Source: JAGXKT01 sp964531695
GTDB taxonomy: Bacteria > Planctomycetota > Phycisphaerae > SM23-33
Length of the DNA stretch: 64,000 bases
Direction: 5' to 3'
Assembly (NCBI GenBank): GCA_964531695.1
Contig: CAZHEH010000009.1
Coordinates: 26,591-90,590, forward strand
Made by a program: the position numbers and the translations under genes. The notes under the pieces are model-generated. The model made no database searches and was not told the DNA's origin. It saw only the letters and a program-made list of their open reading frames with translations. Of the stretch, positions 8,914 through 17,400 are shown one piece after another (within the stretch, counting starts at the first letter, position 1; each line of letters begins with the position of its first letter).

Positions 8914-9978
8914 TCAACGGGCCCCGGTCATCTCGGCCAGCAATCGGAAGAAGCCCCGCTTGCGCTCGGACGACAGCCCCCAATTCACCGGCACGGACTG
9001 GTAGCCCTCGTCGAAGCCCTCGCCCTCCCGTCGCCAGTCGAAGTAGCCCCAGCCCGCGTACCGGCTCACGGCCGCGAGTAAGTTGCTGTCGTCGGCGTCG
9101 AAGTCGTAGTGGTCGTCCTCATTGACGACGACCGGCTGGCCGCGATACGTCGGAATGGCCCGGCACTCTTCGATGAACTCCCGCATGCGGGCCGGGTCTC
9201 CCGAGCCGCCGCGCCGCTCGCCGATCCCGTTGCCGTGGAGAAGCACGAAATCCGAGGCGTCGACCACTTCGGCGGGCGGCAACGAGCCGCCGCCCATGCT
9301 GGTGCTCACCAGCAGACGCCCGGCCGGCGTATCCAGCTTGTCGGCGGAGCGCTCCTGCACGAGTCGAATCAACTCATGCACGCGCCGGTGGGTCAGGATC
9401 TCGTGCTCATACTTCGGCACGTCGGCCTCGTTGTCGATCTCGACCAGGACGTTTCGGTAGCCCTTCTCGAGCAGCCAGTCGGTCGCGCTCTCGGCCGCGC
9501 GGATCACCGCCGCCTCGTCGGCCAGCCGCTCGTCCTGCCCGAAGTAGAAGCAGCCGAGAATCGGCGCCATGCCCAACTCGTCCGCCCGGTCGAGGATCCG
9601 CTCCAACCGGGCGGCGTAGTCATCCCGCAGCGTGCCGTCGGTCTCGAAGCCGGAGTTGTGCCACGGCTGGTCGGCCGAGTAGCCGCGCGGCGAGCCGCCC
9701 TGCAGGTTGATCGTGAAGCTGACCAGCCCGTGGTCCCGCCACTCGGGCATCGCGGCGAGGAACGCGGCCGTGTTCCGCTCCGGGTCCCAAGGCCCATCGG
9801 GGTAGTCCCACCACGATCGCGTCTCGGGGTTGCGGTCGTCAAAGATGCCCTGCACCATCCGGGCATTGAGCAGCAGCCCTTCGATCTTCATCGCCTTGTA
9901 CTTGCGGCCCTCGTAGGTCGGCCGACCGTTGATGTGGAACGCGTCGCCTTGAATGGACACCGTCGTCTGCCGCGACAT
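8914..9978 (-). CDS. (beta/alpha)8 glycoside-hydrolase-like protein
   Basis: 354 residues; no signal peptide, so predicted cytoplasmic. Preceded by an AAAGG ribosome-binding site. The pattern fits a TIM-barrel glycosidase of clan GH-A. An Asn-Glu pair follows a hydrophobic strand (VLVEIDNEADV, Glu184, candidate acid/base). A second Glu follows a later strand (QPVVVNEDDHYD, Glu287, candidate nucleophile). Aromatic residues are abundant (RSWWDYPDGPWDP, GYFDWRR). I cannot assign a CAZy family or substrate. It lies between two divergently oriented paralogous MATE genes. Confidence 0.7.
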   Translation of the reverse strand: MSRQTTVSIQGDAFHINGRPTYEGRKYKAMKIEGLLLNARMVQGIFDDRNPETRSWWDYPDGPWDPERNTAAFLAAMPEWRDHGLVSFTINLQGGSPRGYSADQPWHNSGFETDGTLRDDYAARLERILDRADELGMAPILGCFYFGQDERLADEAAVIRAAESATDWLLEKGYRNVLVEIDNEADVPKYEHEILTHRRVHELIRLVQERSADKLDTPAGRLLVSTSMGGGSLPPAEVVDASDFVLLHGNGIGERRGGSGDPARMREFIEECRAIPTYRGQPVVVNEDDHYDFDADDSNLLAAVSRYAGWGYFDWRREGEGFDEGYQSVPVNWGLSSERKRGFFRLLAEMTGAR

Positions 9979-10148
9979 TTGTCTGCCTTTCGCGTCGTTC
10001 TGCGGGCGATTCTAGCCCGGCGGCGTGCGGCGAGCAATCGCTCGGGTGGGCCTCGCCCCGAGCGGTCGCGAACACATGGACACGTCCGGGCCGGCCACGC
10101 GGAATGGATTTCCGGCCAGGGCCGCCACAGCGTAGCATGGCCGGACTC

Positions 10149-11675
10149 ATGACGGACCTCCGCGACGACAAGCCGATGTGGGGCCTCGGCGAGGTGCTCA
10201 AGCAGGCGTGGCCGGCGAGCTTGAGCATGCTCAATCACACGCTGATGCAGTTCGTCGACGGTCTGATGGTGTCGTGGCACAGCCCGACGGCGCTTGCCGC
10301 GCAGTTCGTAGGCGGCATCCTGGTCTTCCTGCCGACGAGCTTCGCGCTGGGCATGCTCGCGGTCGTCAACACATACGTCAGCCAGAACCTCGGCGCCGGC
10401 CGCCCTCATCGCTGCGGGCAGTACGCCTGGGCCGGCATGGCCGTCGCGGTCGCCTACTCGCTGCTGCTGGCGCCCGTGCTGATCGCCTTGGCCGGGCCGT
10501 TGTTCGGTCAGATCGACCGGCTTGCCGCGGCCGTGCGCGACGCCACGGGCATATCGCTCACGCCCGAACAGCGGGCGCCCCAACTCGTGGCGATGCAGAC
10601 GATGTACTTCCGCTACCTGATGGCGGGGATGGGCGTGTTCCTCGTCAGCCGCGTACTGAACGGCTTCTTCTTCGGCATCCACAAGGCCTGGATTGTCCTC
10701 TGTGCCTCGCTGGTGGTGAACGTGGCCAACGTCGCAATCAACTACGTCCTGATCTTCGGCAAGCTGGGCTTCCCGGCGATGGGCCTGGAAGGCGCGGCCA
10801 TCGGCACCGTCGCCAGCGCCGGACTGCTCGTGCTGCTGCTCGGAGCGGTCTTCCTCTGCCGGCAGATGCACCAACGCTTCGCCACACGCCGCTGGCGCGA
10901 CGCCAAGCTCTCCGAGTGCCGCGACCTGTTGAGGGTCGGCTGGCCGGCGGGCGTGCAGTTCGCCAACGACACGGCCAACTGGGGCGTCTTCACGGCCGTG
11001 CTGGTCGGCGTGTTCGGGCCGGCCCACCTGACGGCCAACACCGTCGCGGTTCGGTACATTTCGCTGTCCTTCATGCCGGCCGTCGGCATCTCCATCGCCA
11101 CGACGGCCCTGGTCGGGCGCTACATCGGCCTCGGGCGGCCGGACCTGGCCCGGCGCCGAACGCACGCGGCCGTGTGGGTCGCCATGATCTACATGGGGCT
11201 CTGTGCGGCCGCGTTCGTCGTGTTCCGCTACCCCATGGTGCGGATCTTCGCCGGCGGGGCTCCGCCGGGAACCACGGCGATTCCGCCGGAGCGGATCGTC
11301 GCCATCGGAGTGAACCTGCTCCTGCTGGCCGCGGCGTTCCAGGTGTTCGACGCGTTGGGCATCGTCTTCGTCGGGGCCCTACGCGGCGCGGGCGATACCC
11401 TCTGGCCGATGGTCGTGACGATCATGCTGAGCTGGCTGGTCATCGGCGGAGGCGGGGCTGCCGCGGTGCTGCTGGCCCCTGAGCTGACGAGCTTGGGCCC
11501 CTGGCTGGCGGCCAGCGGGTATGTGGTGATCCTCGGGCTGCTGATGGCATGGCGCTTCGAGAGCGGCGCGTGGCGGAGGATCGACCTGCTCGGGCGAGGT
11601 CGCCCGGCCGTGCCGGACGCCGAGCCCACCGACGCGGAGTACGCAGCATCTCGCGATGCCCCGCCGATTCATTGA
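10149..11675 (+). CDS. MATE-family multidrug efflux transporter (copy 2)
   Basis: 508 residues from ATG 10149; alternative in-frame ATG at 10137. The protein is colinear with the copy at 7456 and shares its N-terminus and many blocks (TMYFRYLMAGMGVF, INYVLIFGKLGFPAMGLEGAAIGT, LRVGWPAGVQF). It has an extra loop of roughly 25-30 residues after the fourth hydrophobic block (QIDRLAAAVRDATGISLTPE). The two copies therefore arose by duplication and then diverged. The stop codon lies inside the -35 hexamer of the ileS promoter. Confidence 0.92.
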   Translation: MTDLRDDKPMWGLGEVLKQAWPASLSMLNHTLMQFVDGLMVSWHSPTALAAQFVGGILVFLPTSFALGMLAVVNTYVSQNLGAGRPHRCGQYAWAGMAVAVAYSLLLAPVLIALAGPLFGQIDRLAAAVRDATGISLTPEQRAPQLVAMQTMYFRYLMAGMGVFLVSRVLNGFFFGIHKAWIVLCASLVVNVANVAINYVLIFGKLGFPAMGLEGAAIGTVASAGLLVLLLGAVFLCRQMHQRFATRRWRDAKLSECRDLLRVGWPAGVQFANDTANWGVFTAVLVGVFGPAHLTANTVAVRYISLSFMPAVGISIATTALVGRYIGLGRPDLARRRTHAAVWVAMIYMGLCAAAFVVFRYPMVRIFAGGAPPGTTAIPPERIVAIGVNLLLLAAAFQVFDALGIVFVGALRGAGDTLWPMVVTIMLSWLVIGGGGAAAVLLAPELTSLGPWLAASGYVVILGLLMAWRFESGAWRRIDLLGRGRPAVPDAEPTDAEYAASRDAPPIH

Positions 11676-11699
11676 CAGCCGCCGTGCCGCCGATATAAT
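11672..11699 (+). promoter_or_regulatory. Perfect-consensus sigma70 promoter upstream of ileS
   Basis: TTGACA at 11672-11677 and TATAAT at 11694-11699, spacing 16 bases. Both hexamers are 6 of 6, which is rare in DNA this GC-rich. Transcription should begin near 11706, leaving a leader of about 275 bases before the ileS ATG. The -35 box overlaps the stop codon of the MATE gene. Confidence 0.75.
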
Positions 11700-11740
11700 C
11701 CCTGTTCGGCCGCCCGGTTGCGGCGGCGATGAGGAGTGCC

Positions 11741-11848
11741 ATGCGGACACGCCATGACAGCTTGCCTCGCCCCGGCGAGCGCATGCCCGGCCGAGCGGCC
11801 TTGGGGGCCCGGTCGGTGGGCGTCGTCCGCGCCGGCATCATCCGCTGA
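11741..11848 (+). CDS. Possible leader peptide of ileS (35 codons, ends Ile-Ile-Arg-stop)
   Basis: Lies in the 305-base gap between the second MATE gene and ileS. It has a strong GAGGAG ribosome-binding site 5 bases before the ATG and a perfect promoter upstream. The 35-residue product is basic, and its last sense codons are ATC ATC CGC. Tandem isoleucine codons just before the stop of a short frame in the leader of an isoleucyl-tRNA synthetase gene would suit translation-coupled control, but that is inference. The following 130 bases are GC-rich, with small dyads but no clear terminator with a U-tract. No T-box core was seen. Confidence 0.35.
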   Translation: MRTRHDSLPRPGERMPGRAALGARSVGVVRAGIIR

Positions 11849-11980
11849 TCGCCCTTCCCCCTCGTGCCGCGGGGCAGCCCGCCGGGATCGGTTTCCCGTG
11901 CATTTACCGGGTACGCGGCTACCATACGCTTCGGGGCCCCTGTCCGCCCCGTTCCCCAGGAACACCGGAGAGCCACTCCC

Positions 11981-14935
11981 ATGAGTGACGGCAAGAAACC
12001 CTACAAGGACACGCTCAACCTGCCGAAGACCACCTTCGACATGCGGGCCAAGCTCCTGGAAAAGGAGCCCCGCATCCAGGACAAGTGGCGGCGGCACAAC
12101 GTCTACGGCCAAATGCGGGAAGGCCGCGACGGCGCCCCGGCGTTCGTCCTGCACGACGGCCCGCCCTACGCAAACGGCAACATCCACATGGGCACCGCGC
12201 TGAACAAGGTGCTCAAGGACATGGTCGTCCGCTGCAGGACCATGGCCGGCTTCGACGCCCCCTACGTGCCCGGCTGGGACTGCCACGGGCTGCCCATCGA
12301 GGCCAAGGTGATGCAGGAGTTGAAGGCCGACGCGGCCGCGATGGAGCCGATGGACATCCGCCGCCGCTGCCGCGAGTACGCCGAGCAGTTCGTCGGCGTG
12401 CAGTCGGAGCAGTTCCAGCGGCTCGGCGTGATCGGCCGGTTCGACGATCCGTACATCACCATGCACCCCTCCTATGAGGCGAACGTTCTGGAGGTCTTCG
12501 CCCGGCTGGTCGAGAGAGGCCTGGTCTACCGCCAGCTCAAGCCGGTGCACTGGTCCATCGAGAACCGAACCGCCTTGGCCGACGCCGAACTGGAATACCA
12601 GGAAAAGCAGGACAAGAGCATTTACGTCCTCCTGCGGATCACCGGCGGCGACGCCGCCTCGCTCGGCCTGCCGGACGAGGCGTACCTGATGGTCTGGACC
12701 ACGACGCCGTGGACGCTACCGGCGAACCTGGCCGTGGCGGTGCATCCGGACTACGAGTACGTCGCGGCACAGGTGCCCGAGCCCGACGGCTCGACCCGCA
12801 CGGCCGTGGTGTGCCGCGAGCGGCTGGAGGCCGTTATGTCGCTCGCCAGCGCCGAGGCACCCGAGAACCTGCCGACGTTCCGCGGCCGGCAGTTCTCGGA
12901 GGCCAAGCTGAGCTATGCCCACCCCCTGCTGCCGGACAAGACCTGCCCGGTGGTCACGGCCAATTACGTGACGGTCGAGGATGGCACGGGCCTCGTCCAC
13001 ACCGCCCCCGGGCACGGGCAGGAGGACTACGGCACCGGCCTGCAGAACGGGCTGGAAATCTACTGTCCCGTGCGGGCCGACGGCACCTTCGATGACACCG
13101 CGCCGGGCTTCCTTCACGGCAAGAGCGTGTGGGAGGCCAACCCGCTGGTCATCGAGCGGCTGCACGAGGCGGGCATGCTGGTCTCAGAGCAGGAGATCAC
13201 GCACTCCTACCCGCACGACTGGCGGTCGAAGACGCCGACGATCTTCCGGGCGACCGAGCAGTGGTTCGTCAGCGTGGACCGGCCGCTCGAGGGCGAGGAT
13301 CGGTCCCTTCGCGATCTGGCGCTGGAGGTCTGCCGGCGCGAAAGCGAGGATGGCGGCGTGGACTTCACCCCCGCGTGGGGCCGGAACCGCATCAGCGGCA
13401 TGCTGGAGAGCCGTCCGGACTGGTGCATCTCCCGCCAGCGGGCGTGGGGGCTGCCGATCCCGGTCTTCTACAACGCGGACGACGAACCGCTGCTGACGCC
13501 ATCGAGCGTGCGGGCGGTTGTCGCACACGTGGCCGAGCACGGCTCCGACGCGTGGTTCACGCACACACCGGCGGAGATCCTCGACGGATACGACCCCGGG
13601 CAGGACCCGGATGTCCCGGACGCATCGCGATTCCCCGTGGCCGAGCTTGCCTGCGGCAGCGACATCTTCGACGTGTGGTTCGAGTCCGGTTCGAGCTGGT
13701 TCGCCGTGGCCTTGGCGCGCGGGCTGGTGAGCGATTTGCCCGTGGACCTGTACCTGGAGGGCTCCGACCAGCACCGCGGCTGGTTCCAGCTCTCGCTGCT
13801 GCCGGCGCTCGGCGCCGCCGGGCGGGCGCCGTTCGCCCGCGTGCTGACGCACGGTTTCGTCGTCACCGAGGACGGGCACAAGATGAGCAAGTCCCTCGGC
13901 AACGCCATCGACGTGATGGAGCAGCTCGACCGCCGCGGGGCGGACATACTGCGACTGTGGATCGCAGGCCAGAACTACCAGGACGACGTCCGCTGTTCCG
14001 AGCGGCTCATCGCCCAGGCCGAGGACGCCTACCGCAAGATCCGCAACACGCTGCGGTTCTGCATGGGCGCCTGCGGCGACCTCGACCCGGCCCACCATGC
14101 GACCGAGCCGGACGCCCACTCGATCGACCGCTGGATGCGTCTGGAGATCCAGCGGCTCGTGCGGGACGTCCGCGCCGCCTACGACGCCTACGAGTTCCAC
14201 CGCGCGACCCGTCTGGTCTACGAGTTCTGCACGACACAGGCCTCGGCGATCTACCTGTCCGCCGTCAAGGACCGACTCTACTGCGAGCTGCCCGACTCGC
14301 CCCGCCGCCGGGCGACGCAGACGGTCGTCCGCGAATTGCTGGTCACGCTGGTCAAGCTGCTGGCGCCCATCCTGCCGCACACGACGGAAGAGGCCTGGGA
14401 GCACATCCCGTTCCGCGACACGGCCGCGCCGGACAGCGTGCATCTGGCCGAGATGCCCGGCTTCGACGCCGAGATGCTCGAGTACGCCGACGACCTCCGC
14501 CCGGTGAACCCGGACATCGCCCAGTTCAGCGCCGATCACCTGGAGGCCGGGGCCGCGTGGGTCTGGGACCGCCTGTTGGACCTCCGCCAGGCCGGGCTGG
14601 CCAAGCTGGAGCAACTCCGCAACGCCGGTGTCAAGAACCCCCTCGATGCCGAGGCCGTGTTCCGCGTCGACTCCGACAACGCCGCTGCGCAGGATTTCCT
14701 GCGGACCTACCTGGGCGAGCTGGAAGACATGCTGGGCGTCGGCCACGCGCGGATCGAACCGGCTCGGGACCTGCCCGAGGGCGAGGTCGTGAGCGTCGAC
14801 GTGCTCGACGCACGCGAGCGATACGGTCGCTGCGAGCGAAGCTGGAAGCGACGGCCGGACGTGGGCAGCGACCCGGACTACCCGGACCTGTCGGCGCGCG
14901 ATGCGGCCGCGGTGAAGGCCTTGCGAGGCGGCTGA
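11981..14935 (+). CDS. ileS: Isoleucyl-tRNA synthetase
   Basis: 984 residues from ATG 11981, the start conserved in the family (DTLNLPKTTFDMRA follows). Class I signature with the HIGH equivalent in YANGNIHMG (residues 63-71) and KMSKS at 634-638. The CP1 editing domain lies between them, with the WTTTPWTLPANLA segment. The anticodon-binding domain follows. It charges tRNA-Ile and edits valine. The C-terminal zinc module is degenerate. Where bacterial type enzymes carry two CxxC pairs, this protein reads RYGRCERSW (Cys951, Ser954) and the second pair is absent. The last 127 bases of the gene are duplicated at 16488-16614. Confidence 0.96.
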   Translation: MSDGKKPYKDTLNLPKTTFDMRAKLLEKEPRIQDKWRRHNVYGQMREGRDGAPAFVLHDGPPYANGNIHMGTALNKVLKDMVVRCRTMAGFDAPYVPGWDCHGLPIEAKVMQELKADAAAMEPMDIRRRCREYAEQFVGVQSEQFQRLGVIGRFDDPYITMHPSYEANVLEVFARLVERGLVYRQLKPVHWSIENRTALADAELEYQEKQDKSIYVLLRITGGDAASLGLPDEAYLMVWTTTPWTLPANLAVAVHPDYEYVAAQVPEPDGSTRTAVVCRERLEAVMSLASAEAPENLPTFRGRQFSEAKLSYAHPLLPDKTCPVVTANYVTVEDGTGLVHTAPGHGQEDYGTGLQNGLEIYCPVRADGTFDDTAPGFLHGKSVWEANPLVIERLHEAGMLVSEQEITHSYPHDWRSKTPTIFRATEQWFVSVDRPLEGEDRSLRDLALEVCRRESEDGGVDFTPAWGRNRISGMLESRPDWCISRQRAWGLPIPVFYNADDEPLLTPSSVRAVVAHVAEHGSDAWFTHTPAEILDGYDPGQDPDVPDASRFPVAELACGSDIFDVWFESGSSWFAVALARGLVSDLPVDLYLEGSDQHRGWFQLSLLPALGAAGRAPFARVLTHGFVVTEDGHKMSKSLGNAIDVMEQLDRRGADILRLWIAGQNYQDDVRCSERLIAQAEDAYRKIRNTLRFCMGACGDLDPAHHATEPDAHSIDRWMRLEIQRLVRDVRAAYDAYEFHRATRLVYEFCTTQASAIYLSAVKDRLYCELPDSPRRRATQTVVRELLVTLVKLLAPILPHTTEEAWEHIPFRDTAAPDSVHLAEMPGFDAEMLEYADDLRPVNPDIAQFSADHLEAGAAWVWDRLLDLRQAGLAKLEQLRNAGVKNPLDAEAVFRVDSDNAAAQDFLRTYLGELEDMLGVGHARIEPARDLPEGEVVSVDVLDARERYGRCERSWKRRPDVGSDPDYPDLSARDAAAVKALRGG
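14804..14930 (+). repeat. 127-bp direct repeat, copy A (3' end of ileS)
   Basis: The terminal coding part of ileS. It matches copy B at 16488-16614 with two substitutions (14880 A versus G; 14921 T versus C). After position 14930 the sequences diverge: copy A stops after Gly-Gly, whereas copy B continues with a longer tail. The repeats are 1684 bases apart and in the same orientation. Confidence 0.95.
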
Positions 14936-15077
14936 GCCCGAGCGGAAACAAGGTGCCTTCCCGGTTGGACCGCTCGTCGCCGGCTGCGGGGTTTCGCGTA
15001 ACCATGCAGCGAAGTGCCGTGACGTGACGAAATGGCTGGTACGGCCGGGAATGCCACGTAAGGTCGGAGAGCGGACG

Positions 15078-16397
15078 ATGCCTCGAAAGGAACGCGGCAA
15101 TTCGCCCTGTCGGTGCCGGGAACGGCTTTGGGCCATCAGCGCTATTGCTGTGCTGGTGATGATTGGCATCGCTGTCGTCGCTTGGCGGTCCAAGAAGGAT
15201 CCGCTGGACCGCGTATTCGCATACGCTCCGCCGAACGCGGTAGCTGTGTTCCATACCGATTCCGACCAGACCCTGGACGCCCTTGAGCAGTGGGTTCGCA
15301 AATACAAAGACGATCTTCCGGAAGACTTCAACGGAGAGAAATTCCTGGAGCCGTGGCGGGCTGTGGAGTCTTGGGACGGCTTCCTCATGACCAGTACGGA
15401 CTTGAACGTACCCGTTGCGTTCCTGGTCGTGGTGCGTACGGATCTGACCGTTGAGGAACTCCATCGCGGCTTGACCGTACTCCTCGCCGAGGGAGGGCCG
15501 CCGCCGGAACTGCACAAGGGCGTGAATGGACGCTATCGACTCACGGGGACGGCACTAACGCCTGGCGACATGACTGCGATTGACGGGCGAGAGGCGGATA
15601 ACATCGAGGCCGGGGTTGTATTGTTGGGCCCGACCGACCTTCTGACCCAAGATTTCGTCGCAGATCTCGGCAAAGGCGGCAAGCAGGTGGACCGCCTTCG
15701 TGCGCTTGCAGGTGAAGCCGACACCGCGGCGCCATGCTGGTTGGCCATGAGGGCGAAGCAGACCCCGCCGCTGGACGGGCTGTCCCACCCCATACCGGAG
15801 ACCGTCGTCGGACATTTCTGGCCCGGCGGTCAGAGGACGGGACGGCTCACCATGGTGTTCCCGGACGGCGTTCTGGAAGGGACGCTGGCGGCGGGAGAGG
15901 TGGAAGCGCCGCTCGATTTGGGAGATGAGTTGGCCATCACGCTGGAGGGCAACGTTCTGACCGTGAACATCGAGGAGGGTGTCAGCCTTTTCCAACTGTG
16001 CTACCGGGCCTTGGGCAACGCCCGCGAGGAGGCGAAGCGCTGCTCCTCCCGCATGAACCTCCGCATGCTGGCGGCCGCCATGGAGTCGTACGCCGAAGAG
16101 AACAGCGGTCGCTTGCCCGACGGATTCCACGCCTTGGCCGAATTCGGCGTCGAGGATAGCGTCTTGACCAGCCCCTGCGACAACAGGCCTGGAATCGACT
16201 ACATCGCGGTCAGCTTCCGTCGGATGGACAGAATCCCCCGTCCGAAAGAAACCATCCTCATTTACGAGCGGCCGGAGATCCACGACGGCGAGGGTACCAA
16301 CGTCGTATTCGCCGAGGGCGGAGCCAAGTGGGTAGACATGGATGAGTTCGCCCGGCTGCTTGACCAGAGCCGGGCCGCTGCCCGAGCCCAGCGGTAA
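15078..16397 (+). CDS. Membrane-anchored protein with pseudopilin-like C-terminal segment, unknown function
   Basis: 439 residues from ATG 15078 (MPRKERGN); the frame is open from 15024. A short basic N-terminus precedes one membrane helix (about residues 18-36), then an extracytoplasmic domain of about 280 residues that I do not recognise. The last 120 residues resemble the tail of planctomycete type II pseudopilin-like proteins: CSSRMNLRMLAAAMESYAEE, then a proline-rich stretch, then NVVFAEGGAKWVDMDE. Here that module sits at the C-terminus, without the usual N-terminal prepilin helix before it. The gene lies between two direct copies of the ileS tail, so it may have arrived or been duplicated with that rearrangement. 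Codon use is slightly less GC-biased than in neighbours. Confidence 0.75.
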   Translation: MPRKERGNSPCRCRERLWAISAIAVLVMIGIAVVAWRSKKDPLDRVFAYAPPNAVAVFHTDSDQTLDALEQWVRKYKDDLPEDFNGEKFLEPWRAVESWDGFLMTSTDLNVPVAFLVVVRTDLTVEELHRGLTVLLAEGGPPPELHKGVNGRYRLTGTALTPGDMTAIDGREADNIEAGVVLLGPTDLLTQDFVADLGKGGKQVDRLRALAGEADTAAPCWLAMRAKQTPPLDGLSHPIPETVVGHFWPGGQRTGRLTMVFPDGVLEGTLAAGEVEAPLDLGDELAITLEGNVLTVNIEEGVSLFQLCYRALGNAREEAKRCSSRMNLRMLAAAMESYAEENSGRLPDGFHALAEFGVEDSVLTSPCDNRPGIDYIAVSFRRMDRIPRPKETILIYERPEIHDGEGTNVVFAEGGAKWVDMDEFARLLDQSRAAARAQR

Positions 16398-16406
16398 GAA
16401 CCTGCC

Positions 16407-16490
16407 CTAACCCGGCATCTCCCGCTCGACGATCTCGCAGAGCGTGTGGTACGCCCCGGCATGGGCCTCCTGGATGCGCGGGGAGTTCTC
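16407..16490 (-). pseudogene. Relic: C-terminal 27 codons of a gmhA paralogue
   Basis: Minus-strand translation runs from ENSPRIQEAHAGAYHTLCE to a TAG at 16407-16409. It matches the end of the intact GmhA (17401-17970) at 23 of 27 residues, with about 85 percent DNA identity. No N-terminal part exists: at 16488 the sequence switches to a copy of the ileS tail, sharing only the few bases CTCG with both parents. It is therefore a truncated remnant, older in divergence than the adjacent ileS copy. Confidence 0.85.
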
Positions 16491-16634
16491 GACGCACGCG
16501 AGCGATACGGTCGCTGCGAGCGAAGCTGGAAGCGACGGCCGGACGTGGGCAGCGACCCGGACTGCCCGGACCTGTCGGCGCGCGATGCGGCCGCGGTGAA
16601 GGCCCTGCGAGGCGACTCGAAGGGGGAAGACGCC
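16488..16634 (+). pseudogene. Relic: duplicate of the ileS 3' end (127-bp repeat copy B plus alternative tail)
   Basis: 16488-16614 is 125/127 identical to the end of ileS (14804-14930) and stays in the same reading frame. It continues for eight further codons after the point of divergence (Asp-Ser-Lys-Gly-Glu-Asp-Ala then TGA near 16634-16637). The tail may be the ancestral end of ileS displaced when the intervening DNA entered. No start codon or ribosome-binding site belongs to it. Like the parent it lacks the zinc Cys pairs, although a Tyr codon has become Cys (DPDCPD). Confidence 0.85.
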
Positions 16635-16650
16635 TGACCCTTCTCCGGCG

Positions 16651-17366
16651 CTAGCCGCGCCGGATATCCTTCCGCAGCCGCAGAAGCTCCCGAAACGCGC
16701 GGAAGATGACGGAGGGCTTCGCCCCCGTCTGCTCGCCCGCCGTCCGGGGAAGGTGCGTCACCGGTACGTCGAGGATCGTGCAACCCAGCCGGGTCGCGCG
16801 GCCGAGGATCTCCGCGTCGATGAGCGCCCCTGTCGACTTGAGTTCCATCCGTTCGAAGATCGCGCACGGGTAGAGCTTGAACGCGCAATCCACGTCGCGG
16901 CAGCGAAAGCCCAGAAGCCGCTGGACGAGCCATCCCCAGCACCGGCGTTGAGTCGGCGGATCGCGCTGTCCCGCCGACGCCGCCGGTAGCCGCTGATGAT
17001 CGTGGCCTCTTCCCGCCGGGACAGCAACAGGTCCAGCTCGGCGATGTCGAATTGCCCGTCGCCGTCCGTGTAGAACACGTACTGCTTCGTCGCGGCCGCG
17101 AAGCCGCTTCGCAAGGCCGCCCCGTAGCCGCTGTTCCGTTCGTGGTGCACGGCTCGCACGCGCTCGTCCTCGGCCGCCAGGGCGTCGGCCAACTCGCCCG
17201 TGCGGTCGGACGAGCCGTCGTTGACGACGATCACCTCCCAGTCGGCCACGAGCCCGCACAGCACCTCGATCGCCCGGCGCACGACGCGCGAGACATTCTC
17301 CTGCTCGTTGAAGCACGGGAAGAACACGCTCAGGGATACGTCGTGCTTGGCGGACACTATCGACAC
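16651..17366 (-). pseudogene. Family 2 glycosyltransferase, interrupted by a frameshift
   Basis: Start is GTG 17366, preceded by GAGGAG at a good distance; GTG 17357 is an alternative. The N-terminal frame gives a GT-A fold (LSVFFPCFNEQENVSRVV, IVVNDGSSDRTGE, FYTDGDGQFDIAEL with the DxD-type metal motif) and reaches IRRLNAGAG. The homologous continuation (WGWLVQRLLGFRCRDVDCAF to RKDIRRG and stop) is in a different frame. One missing base between about 16930 and 16945, a stretch containing the run CCCC at 16934-16937, restores a 237-238 residue polyprenol-phosphate-sugar-synthase-like enzyme. A homopolymer sequencing error is as likely as a real mutation. It lies 35 bases downstream of gmhA in the same direction. 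Confidence 0.8.
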
Positions 17367-17400
17367 CGGCCCGACTCCTCGCTGTCCGGCCGGCCCGGCC

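Noticed and set aside
11700..11980. T-box riboswitch before ileS
   Set aside because: No T-box core sequence and no anticodon-loop or antiterminator structure could be recognised.
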